From assembly GCF_006517815.1 (NCBI RefSeq), contig NZ_CP041198.1, positions 3,224,001 through 3,288,000 on the forward strand: a stretch of 64,000 nucleotides of DNA. Reading direction: 5' to 3'. The stretch is from Pseudarthrobacter sp. NIBRBAC000502770 (GTDB taxonomy: Bacteria; Actinomycetota; Actinomycetes; Actinomycetales; Micrococcaceae). Both the position numbers and the translations under genes were made by a program. Below, piece by piece: positions 1 to 11,878 of the stretch. Within the stretch, counting starts at the first letter, position 1. The number at the start of each line of letters is the position of its first letter. Below the pieces are notes generated by a model that saw only the letters and a list, made by a program, of their open reading frames with translations, was not told the DNA's origin and did no database searches.

Positions 1-2
1 TG

Positions 3-74
3 GCCATCAACTCGCTTGAGGAGATTTACGAACACACCGAGGCCCTCCGGGCGACCGTCAAGAGCTACCTGTGA
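3..74 (+). CDS. C-terminal end of an unidentified protein (partial)
   Basis: An open frame enters from the left edge and ends at a TGA at 72-74, giving 23 residues that end in LRATVKSYL. The stretch is charged and looks helical. That is too little to assign a family. A hairpin follows 40 bases downstream, which fits the end of a real transcript. Confidence 0.5.
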   Translation, partial: AINSLEEIYEHTEALRATVKSYL

Positions 75-113
75 CCCCTGTTAGCAATCGAATGGCGGTC
101 ATTCAGCGAGGAT

Positions 114-147
114 AGACGGCGTCGCGACAAAGATCGCGATGCCGTCT
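114..147. terminator. Terminator-like hairpin between convergent genes
   Basis: GACGGCGTCGCG at 115-126 pairs with CGCGATGCCGTC at 135-146 with one G-T mismatch and an 8-base loop. It lies between the end of the left-edge gene and the stop of the minus-strand exporter gene, so it could serve both. No clear T tract follows. Confidence 0.5.
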
Positions 148-195
148 GCCTGGGACAACTCAGGACGCCGAGCGATATCCTCCAGGATGGCCTCC

Positions 196-2223
196 CTAAA
201 CCTCCGCCACCGGTGCCGCGAACTGGGCCTCGTACAGCCGCGCGTAGGCCCCGCCGGCAGCCAGCAGGGACGCGTGCGTCCCCTGTTCCACGATCTGGCC
301 GGCCTCCATCACCAGGATGAGGTCGGCGTCGCGGATCGTGGACAGCCGGTGCGCGATCACAAAGGACGTCCGGTCGGACCGCAGCGCACTCATGGCCTTC
401 TGCACCAGCACCTCGGTCCGGGTATCCACGGACGAGGTCGCCTCATCCAGGATCAACACAGAAGGCGAAGCCAGGAATGCCCGGGCAATGGTCAGCAGCT
501 GCTTCTCGCCGGCGGACACGTTGGAGCCTTCATCGTCCAGCACGGTGTCGTACCCCTCGGGCAGCGAGCGCACGAACCGGTCCACATACGTTGCCCGTGC
601 CGCCTCCAAAACCTCAGAAGAAGACGCAGCAGGCCGCCCGTACGCGATGTTGTCGCGAATGGTCCCGCCGAACAGCCACGTATCCTGCAGCACCATCCCC
701 ATCCGGGAGCGCAGGTCGTGCCGGCTCATGGTGGTGATGTCCACCCCGTCCAAGGTGATCCGCCCGCCGTCGAGCTCGTAGAACCGCATCATCAGGTTCA
801 CCAGCGTGGTCTTGCCCGCCCCGGTCGGCCCCACAATGGCCACCGTCTGGCCCGGCTCCGCCACCAGGGACAACCCATGGATCAGCGGCTTGTCCGGCGA
901 GTAGGAGAAGGAGACGTCCTCAAACACCAGCCGCCCGCGCGCAGCACCATCAGGGCTCTGCAAGGCAGCCCCCACAGGATCGGCGGACTGCTCCTCCGTA
1001 TCAAGCAGCTCAAACACCCGCTCGGCAGACGCCACACCGGACTGCAGCAGGTTGGCCATGGAGCCGAGCTGCGCCAATGGCTGGGTGAACTGCCGCGAGT
1101 ACTGGATGAACGCCTGAACATCGCCCAGCTGCATCGCCCCGGACGCCACCTGCAGGCCACCCACCACGGCAATGCCCACGTACACCAGGTTCCCGATGAA
1201 CGTCATGGCCGGCATGATCAGACCGGAAATGAACTGCGCCCCGAAGCTCGCCTCATACAGTTCGGCGTTCTTCTGCCGGAACCGCTCCCCCACCTCGCGC
1301 TGCCGGCCGAACACCTTCACCAGCGCATGCCCGGTGTAGGTCTCCTCGATCTGCCCGTTCAGCTCGCCCGTGTTCTTCCACTGCTGGACGAACAGCTTCT
1401 GCGACCGCTTGGCAATCAGCGCCGTGATCCCCAGCGTCAGCGGAATGGTCACCAGGGCGATCAGCGCCAGCGTGGGCGACAGGATAAACATCATCACCAG
1501 CACGCCCAGCACCGTCAGCACGGACGTCACGGCCTGGCTGATGGACTGCTGCAGGCTCTGCGAAATGTTGTCCACGTCGTTGGTCACCCGGCTGAGCAAT
1601 TCACCGCGCTGGATCGAATCGAAATACCGCAGCGGCAGCCGGTTGATTTTGGCCTCGATCTGCTCGCGGAGCCCGAACACCGTCCGCTGTACCACGCCGT
1701 TCAGCACATACGCCTGCCCCCACATGAAGGCCGACCCCAGAACATACAGCACCAGCGCCCACGTCAGCACGTTGGCAAGCGCGCCGAAGTCGATCCCGGC
1801 ACCCGGGGTCAGCGTCATGGCGCTGAGCATGTCCGCCTTCTGGTTGTCCCCGGCCGCCCGCAGCGCCGCTATCAGCTGCGCCTGCGTCATCCCCGGCGGC
1901 AACTGCTTGGACACCACGCCGGAGAAGATCAGGTTGGTGCCCTCGCCCAGCAGCCGGGGCCCGATCACCTGCAGCACCACGCCGGCCACGGCCATGGCCA
2001 ACACCAGTACCAGCCAGAGCCGTTCCGGCCGGAGCGTGCCCAGCAGGCGTTTGGCGGAGCCGGCGAAGTTCATCGCCTTCTCCGCCGGCACGTTCATCCC
2101 GGCGAAGGGTCCGCCACGTCCGGGTCCGCCGGCGGGACGGGGAATGCGTACGACGTCGGCCTGGCCGGGTCCCGAAGCGGAGGCACCTTTTGTGCCGCGT
2201 GCGGATGTGGGTCCCTGGCTCAT
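196..2223 (-). CDS. ABC exporter subunit, fused permease and ATPase (canonical site)
   Basis: A 675-residue half-transporter: a hydrophilic Gly/Pro-rich N-terminus (about 1-65), six membrane segments, then a nucleotide-binding domain (about 430-665). Visible motifs are Walker A GPTGAGKTT, Walker B LILDEATSS with the catalytic Glu, and H-loop IAHRLS. The signature loop reads VSAGEKQ rather than LSGGQ. It overlaps the upstream subunit gene by ATGA, implying translational coupling and a heterodimer. The consensus Walker B and H-loop with an altered signature is one half of the asymmetric pattern known from TM287/288 and TmrAB-type exporters. The substrate cannot be inferred; multidrug or lipid export is typical of the family. 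Confidence 0.9.
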   Translation of the reverse strand: MSQGPTSARGTKGASASGPGQADVVRIPRPAGGPGRGGPFAGMNVPAEKAMNFAGSAKRLLGTLRPERLWLVLVLAMAVAGVVLQVIGPRLLGEGTNLIFSGVVSKQLPPGMTQAQLIAALRAAGDNQKADMLSAMTLTPGAGIDFGALANVLTWALVLYVLGSAFMWGQAYVLNGVVQRTVFGLREQIEAKINRLPLRYFDSIQRGELLSRVTNDVDNISQSLQQSISQAVTSVLTVLGVLVMMFILSPTLALIALVTIPLTLGITALIAKRSQKLFVQQWKNTGELNGQIEETYTGHALVKVFGRQREVGERFRQKNAELYEASFGAQFISGLIMPAMTFIGNLVYVGIAVVGGLQVASGAMQLGDVQAFIQYSRQFTQPLAQLGSMANLLQSGVASAERVFELLDTEEQSADPVGAALQSPDGAARGRLVFEDVSFSYSPDKPLIHGLSLVAEPGQTVAIVGPTGAGKTTLVNLMMRFYELDGGRITLDGVDITTMSRHDLRSRMGMVLQDTWLFGGTIRDNIAYGRPAASSSEVLEAARATYVDRFVRSLPEGYDTVLDDEGSNVSAGEKQLLTIARAFLASPSVLILDEATSSVDTRTEVLVQKAMSALRSDRTSFVIAHRLSTIRDADLILVMEAGQIVEQGTHASLLAAGGAYARLYEAQFAAPVAEV

Positions 2224-3953
2224 ACCGTCTCCTCCGCTGCCAGCTGGGACGAGACGATCTCGCGGTACGTATCCGAAGTCTCCAGCAACTCTTGGTGCGT
2301 GCCCTGCGCAACGATCCTGCCGTCGTCGAGCACCAGGATCTGGTCCGCATCAACAATGCTGGACACGCGCTGGGCGATGATCACCATGGTGGCCCCCGCA
2401 ATGTTGCGCTTCAGCGCCTGGCGCAGCCGGGCATCGGTCCCGGTATCAAGGGATGAGAACGAATCGTCGAAAATGTACAGTTCGGGCCGCTTCACCAGTG
2501 CCCGGGCGATCGCCAACCGCTGCCGCTGCCCGCCGGAGACATTGGTGCCGCCCTGCGAGATGGGCGCGTCCAGCGTTTCGTCCATCTGCTCCACGAAATC
2601 CCGCGCCTGGGCGATCTCCAGCGCGCTCCAGAGCTCGTCCTCGGTGGCGTCCGGGTTGCCGTACAGCAGGTTGCTGCGCACCGTGCCGGAAAAGAGGTAG
2701 GGCTTCTGCGGCACCAGCCCGATGTGCCCCCACAACAGGTCCGGGTCCAGGTCCCTGACGTCCACGCCGTCCATCAGCACCGCCCCGGAGGTGGCGTCGA
2801 ACAGCCGCGGCATCAGGTTCACCAGGGTTGTCTTGCCCGAGCCGGTGCTGCCGATGATCGCCGTGGTCTGCCCCGCACGCGCCGTGAAGCTGATCCCGGA
2901 AAGGACAGGCTGGTCGGCACCCGGGTAGGCGAACCCGACGTCGCGCATTTCCAGCTCACCGCGCCGAACCGCGCTGGTGGCCGGCTGCTCCGGCGGCAGG
3001 ACGCTGGAATTGGTGCCCAGCACCTCGCCGATCCGGTCCGCGGACACCGACGCACGCGGAATCATCACCGCCATGAACGTGGCCATCATGACGGACATCA
3101 GGATCTGCATCAGGTAGCTCAGGAACGCGATCAGGGTGCCCACCTGCATGGACCCGTCCTCGATCCGGAACGCACCGAACCAGATCACCGCCACGCTGGA
3201 GACGTTCAGGACCAGCATCACCACGGGGAACATCAGGGCCATCAGCCGTCCGGCACGGAGCGCAACATCGGTGACGTCCGCGTTGGCACCGGCGAACCGT
3301 TCGGTTTCCATGTCCTCGCGCACGAACGCCCGCACCACCCGGATGCCGGTGAGCTGCTCGCGGAGCACCCGGTTCACGGTGTCGATCCGTGCCTGCATCT
3401 TGCGGAACAGCGGCACCATCCGGGTGACGATCAGTCCGACGGCGATCAGCAGCACCGGGACGCAGACGGCAATCAGCCAGGACAATTGGGCGTCCTGCCG
3501 GATGGCCATGATCACCCCGCCAATGCTGAGCATGGGCGCGGCCACCATGAGCGTGGCGGACATCAGCACCAGCTGCTGCACCTGCTGGACATCGTTGGTG
3601 GAGCGGGTGATGAGGCTGGGCGCACCGAACTTGGTGACTTCCTGTTCGGAGAACTCACCCACCCGTTCGAAGATGGCGCCGCGCAGGTCCCGGCCCAGGC
3701 CCATCGCCGCCTTGGCGCCGAAGTACACGGCGATGACGGCACACACGATCTGAGCCAGCGTGATGAGCAGCATGAAGCTGCCGGTGGACAGGATGTAGCC
3801 GGTATCGCCCCGGGCCACGCCCTGGTCAATGATGTCTGCGTTCAGCGTGGGCAGGTACAGCGACGCGATGGACTGCGCCAGCTGGAAAACCACGACGGCG
3901 GCCAGCAGCGGCCGGTGCGGCCGCAGGTATTCGACGAGCAACTTCCAGAGCAT
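2220..3953 (-). CDS. ABC exporter subunit, fused permease and ATPase (degenerate site)
   Basis: A 577-residue half-transporter and the partner of the next gene. The ATG at 3953 is chosen because AGGTGAGG lies 11 bases upstream; a GTG at 3986 would add 11 residues. Six membrane segments are followed by a nucleotide-binding domain with Walker A GSTGSGKTT and a canonical signature VSGGQRQR. Walker B is IFDDSFSSLD, with Asp where the catalytic Glu should be, and the H-loop is IIAQRVS, with Gln for His. These two changes are the hallmark of the catalytically weak half of heterodimeric exporters. Together with the partner's SAGEKQ signature they build one degenerate and one consensus ATP site. Confidence 0.9.
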   Translation of the reverse strand: MLWKLLVEYLRPHRPLLAAVVVFQLAQSIASLYLPTLNADIIDQGVARGDTGYILSTGSFMLLITLAQIVCAVIAVYFGAKAAMGLGRDLRGAIFERVGEFSEQEVTKFGAPSLITRSTNDVQQVQQLVLMSATLMVAAPMLSIGGVIMAIRQDAQLSWLIAVCVPVLLIAVGLIVTRMVPLFRKMQARIDTVNRVLREQLTGIRVVRAFVREDMETERFAGANADVTDVALRAGRLMALMFPVVMLVLNVSSVAVIWFGAFRIEDGSMQVGTLIAFLSYLMQILMSVMMATFMAVMIPRASVSADRIGEVLGTNSSVLPPEQPATSAVRRGELEMRDVGFAYPGADQPVLSGISFTARAGQTTAIIGSTGSGKTTLVNLMPRLFDATSGAVLMDGVDVRDLDPDLLWGHIGLVPQKPYLFSGTVRSNLLYGNPDATEDELWSALEIAQARDFVEQMDETLDAPISQGGTNVSGGQRQRLAIARALVKRPELYIFDDSFSSLDTGTDARLRQALKRNIAGATMVIIAQRVSSIVDADQILVLDDGRIVAQGTHQELLETSDTYREIVSSQLAAEETV

Positions 3954-5373
3954 ACGAAATAGGCCCTCACCTGACGGAGTGTCCACAAAACGTGGTGCGA
4001 AGGTCAGTGTACGTCCGTGGAGAGCGGATGATCCTCACAGTTGGCTGGGAAAATGGCAGGTTCTCCCACGGCGTATTCGGCGGACGCGCCGGGGATCCGG
4101 CAGCACCGGTGGGTACTTCAGTATGAGAGAACTGGATGGGCGCCATAAGCCCGCCACCCCGCCAAAGGATGGAAGAAACAACGAATGCTTGCCGGCACAC
4201 GGAACCCTTCCCAGCGCACTGCCAGGTTCGGAGCTGCCTTCATCGGCGTCCTGCTCATCGCAGTCAACCTTCGGGTGTCCTTTGTCAGCGTCGGACCGGT
4301 GCTGGTCAACATCAGCAGCGACTTGGGATTGTCCAGTGCCGCAGCGGGATTCCTCACCGGCCTCCCGCTCATCGCCTTCGCAGTCTTCTCACCCCTGGCC
4401 CCCGGATTTGCTGCCCGGCTGGGCCTGGACCGGGCACTGTGGATGTCCTTGCTGATCCTCGGATCGGGCATCGTGCTCCGCTCACTGCCGGTGCCCGGCT
4501 TCATCTGGGCCGGGACGGTACTGATCGGCGTGGCCATCGCGTTCCTCAATGTCCTGGTTCCCTCCCTCGTGAAGCGGGACTTCCCTTTGCGGGTCAGCCA
4601 GGTCACCGGCAGCTACACCGCTGCCCAGGCTGCGTTCGCAGCGGTGGGGGCCGCCGTCGTCGTTCCCGTGGCGCAGACCTCCCCGGCGGGGTGGCGGCTG
4701 GCCCTGGGGGTCTGGGTGGGGCTGGCCCTCATCGCCATGGCCGTGCTCCTGCCCTGGCTGCGCCGGAACGGGACAAGCGCCGTGCACGCCGAAAAGCAGG
4801 AACCGGCACACCGGTCGCCCTGGGGCTCAGCGCTGGGCTGGCAGGTGACTGCGTTCATGGGGCTGCAATCGATCGCCTTCTACGTCCTGATGGCGTGGCT
4901 GCCCACCATTGAGCAAAGCCGCGGGATCCCCGCCACCACAGCCGGCGTGCACCTGTCCGCCTTCCTGTTGATCAGCGTGTTCGCCAGCCTGGGGGCGGGC
5001 GCCGTCCTGCACCGGGGACCGGACCAGCGGCTGGTGTCCTTCACAAGCGGGGCGTTGGTGTTCGTGACCTTCCTGGGCCTGGCCCTGGCCCCGGACCTCA
5101 TCCTGCTGTGGGTTGTCCTGGGTGCTTTGGGCTGCGGGAGCCTCATCGTCATTGCCCTGTCGCTGTTCAGCCTCCGGACCGTGAACCACCCGCAGGCAGC
5201 ATCGCTGTCCGGCATGGCCCAGTCCGTGGGCTACGGCCTGGCCGCGGTGGGCCCGGTGGCCTTTGGTGCACTCCGGGATGCCAGCGGGGACTGGACCCTT
5301 CCGCTGCTCGGCACCGCCGGAGCCATGGCCGTCCTGGCGCTGGCGGGTCTGTTCGCCGGACGCGACCGCGTCA

Positions 5374-9086
<3,713 letters not shown>

Positions 9087-9106
9087 CCGGGATGACCTGA
9101 CCCGGG

Positions 9107-9143
9107 GGTCCGGGCCGGCTGCATCACGCAGCCGGCCCGGACC
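9107..9143. terminator. Strong bidirectional terminator hairpin after katG
   Basis: GGTCCGGGCCGGCTGC at 9107-9122 pairs perfectly (16 bp) with 9128-9143 around an ATCAC loop. It sits between the convergent katG and histidine kinase genes. Confidence 0.85.
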
Positions 9144-9157
9144 TGCCTGAGAGCGGC

Positions 9158-10396
9158 CTACTGATCGGTCGGGAAGCTGATGACTGCCGTGGTTCCGCCG
9201 CCTGGAGTCTCTTTCAGGCTCAGTTCCCCGCCATGTGCTTCGACAATGCGCCGGCAGATGGACAGCCCCAGGCCCGAGCCCTGCCCGTCGCCGTCACGGT
9301 GCAGCCGGACCAAGGGTTCGAGCACGCGTTGCCGGTCCGACGAGGCAATTCCCTTGCCGTTGTCCGCGACCAGTACGGTGACCCCGTGGTAGTTGGAAAT
9401 GCCGCTGATCCGGACCTTGAGTTCCCTCTCGGGGCTCCGGTAGTTCACGGCATTGGCCACCAGGTTCTGCAGCAGGGTCCGGAGCTGGCCGGGGTCCACC
9501 TGGAGCTTTAGTTCCTCGCTGTCCAGGACGGCGTCAGTACCGAAGGACAGCCCCAGATCCCGGGCCACTTCGGCCGCCACGTCCTGGAGGGAAACGTGCT
9601 GGCGCTGCAGGATTCCGCCGATCCGGGAGTAGCTCAGGACGTCCTCGAGCATGGCCAGCATCCGGTGGCCGCTGGCGCTGATGATCTGCAGGTACTCGGC
9701 CGCCGGGTGGTCGCCCTCCACTTCGTCTTCCGCCATCTCCACGTAGCCCAGCGTGGTGGTGAGCGGCCCGCGCAGGTCGTGGCTGACGCGCCCGGCAAAC
9801 TCCGCCAGCTTGGCATTGCTTTCCCGCACCTCGTTGAGGGCGCGGTTCAGCTGCAGCGTGCGCCGCTGCAGTTCGAGCAGCTGCACTGCCTGGCGGGACA
9901 GGATTTCCAGCATGTCCAGCTGGCCGGCATCCGGAGCCGCCGGTGAATCCGAGAAGACGCACAGTGACCCCAGCACGAACCCTGACGACATTTCCAGGGG
10001 CACGGAGGCGTAGAACCGGACGGCGGCGATCTCCCCTGTCACGAACGGGTTGGTCGCAAAACGCGGATCCAGCGAGGCGTCCCGGACAACGGTCATTTCC
10101 CCGGAGTGGAAGACTTTCGAGCACATGGAGTCCTCGCGGGAACAGACGCCGGCGTCAATCCCAACGGCAGCCACCTGGCGTTGCTCATCGGAGGTGAGGA
10201 CGTTGATGACCCCGAACGGGACTCCACAGAGTTTGGCGGCCAGCTCCACCAGGTTCTCGAGCGGCTCGGTGGACAGCTCGGCCTCGGTGGCCGAAGCGCC
10301 GTTCCCGGCGGGGAAGGCGAACCCGTACTCCTGCAGCAATTCGTCCCTGCCCAGCGGATCGCTGGGCGCTGTGGCCGTCGAGTGAGTACCAGCCAT
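9158..10396 (-). CDS. GAF-domain sensor histidine kinase, soluble
   Basis: A 412-residue kinase. The ATG at 10396 has AAGGGG 7 bases upstream; the frame extends 43 codons further without a better start. A GAF sensor domain (about 50-190) is followed by a short coiled coil, the HisKA phosphorylation site RVSHDLRGPLTTTLG, and a HATPase domain with N-box NLVANAVNY, G1 VADNGKGI and G2 GQGSGLGLSICRRI. There are no membrane segments, so it senses something cytosolic. No response regulator is adjacent, making it an orphan kinase. Confidence 0.9.
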   Translation of the reverse strand: MAGTHSTATAPSDPLGRDELLQEYGFAFPAGNGASATEAELSTEPLENLVELAAKLCGVPFGVINVLTSDEQRQVAAVGIDAGVCSREDSMCSKVFHSGEMTVVRDASLDPRFATNPFVTGEIAAVRFYASVPLEMSSGFVLGSLCVFSDSPAAPDAGQLDMLEILSRQAVQLLELQRRTLQLNRALNEVRESNAKLAEFAGRVSHDLRGPLTTTLGYVEMAEDEVEGDHPAAEYLQIISASGHRMLAMLEDVLSYSRIGGILQRQHVSLQDVAAEVARDLGLSFGTDAVLDSEELKLQVDPGQLRTLLQNLVANAVNYRSPERELKVRISGISNYHGVTVLVADNGKGIASSDRQRVLEPLVRLHRDGDGQGSGLGLSICRRIVEAHGGELSLKETPGGGTTAVISFPTDQ

Positions 10397-10536
10397 TACC
10401 GTCCCCTTCCAGACCGCAAAAGGGTCCCCGGGGAGATAGTACAGGGCAGCAGCGGCGTCCCGGGAATACGTCTCCCGGCTCCCCTGCCGTGGGCCGGGAT
10501 CCCGCATTGCTCCGGCAGGCGGCATAGGATCCAGTC

Positions 10537-11055
10537 ATGGCCCAACTCATCGTCCCGGACCCATCCCTCCACTCTTCCTGGCTGGAGGGAACTGCGGAGT
10601 TCCAAGGTGCCCACCTGGACGGTGCAGGCGCGGAGGGCTGGTCGCTGGACGATCTCCGGGACCCCGCCGTCTTTGGCCGCTTCGTCGATATCCTCATCAA
10701 AGACGCGCTGCCGGAGACGGTGCGAAAGCCTGGCTACGTGCCCTGCACCTACCTGTGGATTGCCGACGGCGGCACGTTCCTTGGGTCCCTGGCCATCAGG
10801 CACGGGTTGAACGACTACCTCCTCAACGAAGGTGGGCATATCGGCTACAGCGTCCGGCCCTCCGCCAGGCGCCGCGGCCATGCCGCGAAAGCACTTGCCG
10901 ATGCGCTGCCCCTGGCACAGGTGCTCGGAATCGCGCGGGTTCTCCTGACGTGCGACGAGGACAACGCCGGCTCGCGTGCAACCATCGAAAAGAACTGCGG
11001 CCGGTACGAGGACACGCGCAACGGCAAGCGCCGCTACTGGATCGACACCGAGTAG
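10537..11055 (+). CDS. GNAT family N-acetyltransferase
   Basis: A 172-residue acetyltransferase. The acetyl-CoA binding motif is visible as HIGYSVRPSARRRGHAAKAL, followed by the C-terminal strand VLLTCDEDNAGSRATIEKN. The layout resembles the COG3981 group of GNAT proteins, whose substrates are not known. It is followed after 27 bases by a small monooxygenase-like gene on the same strand, so the two may be cotranscribed. Confidence 0.85.
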   Translation: MAQLIVPDPSLHSSWLEGTAEFQGAHLDGAGAEGWSLDDLRDPAVFGRFVDILIKDALPETVRKPGYVPCTYLWIADGGTFLGSLAIRHGLNDYLLNEGGHIGYSVRPSARRRGHAAKALADALPLAQVLGIARVLLTCDEDNAGSRATIEKNCGRYEDTRNGKRRYWIDTE

Positions 11056-11082
11056 CCGGCGAACGCGTGCCAGACTTGGCGG

Positions 11083-11382
11083 GTGATCACAGAACACGCG
11101 CTGCTTCCGGTCATTCCCGGCCGGGAAGAGGACTTCGAGGCAGCTTTCGCCCAGGCCCGGCACATCATCGCTTCAATGCGTGGCTTCCTCGCCATGTCCC
11201 TGTCGCGCTCGATCGAATCTCCCCACATGTACCTGCTGCTCGTTGAATGGGAGTCGCTGGAGGACCATACAGAGGGCTTCAGGGGATCCCTTGGGTACCA
11301 GCAGTGGCGTTCTTTGCTGCACCGCTTTTATGAGCCGTTTCCGGTGGTGGAGCACTTCGAAACCGTTAGCGCCACGCCGTAA
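11083..11382 (+). CDS. ABM-fold (antibiotic biosynthesis monooxygenase-like) protein
   Basis: A 99-residue protein starting at GTG. It has the dimeric alpha-beta ABM pattern: VITEHALLPVIPGREEDFE at the N-terminus, then SMRGFLAMSLSRSIE and MYLLLVEWESLEDHTEGF. Members include quinol monooxygenases and haem-degrading enzymes, but most small stand-alone ones have no assigned substrate. The downstream hairpin at 11404-11444 probably ends the transcript. Confidence 0.8.
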   Translation: MITEHALLPVIPGREEDFEAAFAQARHIIASMRGFLAMSLSRSIESPHMYLLLVEWESLEDHTEGFRGSLGYQQWRSLLHRFYEPFPVVEHFETVSATP

Positions 11383-11403
11383 GCCGCCGCGCGGACGTTG
11401 GGG

Positions 11404-11444
11404 GGAAGCCCCCGCGCGAGTCTCGCTCCAGCGCAGGGGCTTCC
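11404..11444 (+). terminator. Terminator-like hairpin
   Basis: GGAAGCCCC (11404-11412) pairs perfectly with GGGGCTTCC (11436-11444). The 23-base interior can form further short pairs. It lies 22 bases after the ABM gene. Confidence 0.6.
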
Positions 11445-11487
11445 AGTGCTTCCTGCCGGGGAACTGGCGTTGGAAACAGTTATAAAT

Positions 11488-11499
11488 TACCGGCCGGTA
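11488..11499. promoter_or_regulatory. Orphan TetR-type operator-like palindrome
   Basis: TACCGGCCGGTA is a perfect 12-base palindrome directly after an AT-rich TATAAAT. It looks like a TetR-family operator beside a -10 box. It lies between the 3' ends of two convergent genes, where no promoter is needed, and no TetR gene is nearby. The role is unknown. Confidence 0.4.
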
Positions 11500-11588
11500 G
11501 GTTGTGGGAAGCACAGATTGCAGCGGCTTTGGCCAATCTTGATGGAACTTTGAGGGAGGCCTCGGCCCCTTTGATCTGAAGGGCCCAT

Positions 11589-11774
11589 TTAGTCTGCCGG
11601 GCCCGCCGAGGCGTCGGGGTCCTCCTCCGGCTCAAAAGTGTTGGGCTCGGCCCCATCGGAGATCCCGACGCCGTCTTTCCCGCCGGGGATCCCGCCGTCG
11701 GGGTTGCCTTTCCTGGCCGCCGTGTCCTCCTGTGGTTCGTCCTCAGGCAGTGAATCAGGTGAATTGATGGACAT
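11589..11774 (-). CDS. Small acidic, disordered protein of unknown function
   Basis: A 61-residue protein beginning MSINSPDSLPEDEPQED, very rich in Asp, Glu, Gly and Pro and without hydrophobic segments. An excellent GAAGGAGG site 4 bases before the ATG supports it as a real gene. No family is recognised. It resembles in composition the small protein at 47444-47707. It was chosen over shadow frames because of the ribosome-binding site and the fit between the flanking genes. Confidence 0.65.
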   Translation of the reverse strand: MSINSPDSLPEDEPQEDTAARKGNPDGGIPGGKDGVGISDGAEPNTFEPEEDPDASAGPAD

Positions 11775-11878
11775 CGCTCCTCCTTCAGTGGCTGGGCCTC
11801 AACGCTAACAGCCGGTGCCGGAAAAGGCTCCGGAACAACTCGAGGTTTTCTGCCCCTCCCCCAAAAACCCGCCGACTG

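Noticed and set aside
139..2700. An 853-codon plus-strand open frame across the exporter genes
   Set aside because: It is antisense to two clear ABC subunits, and its Arg/His/Pro/Gln-rich translation is typical of shadow frames in high-GC DNA.
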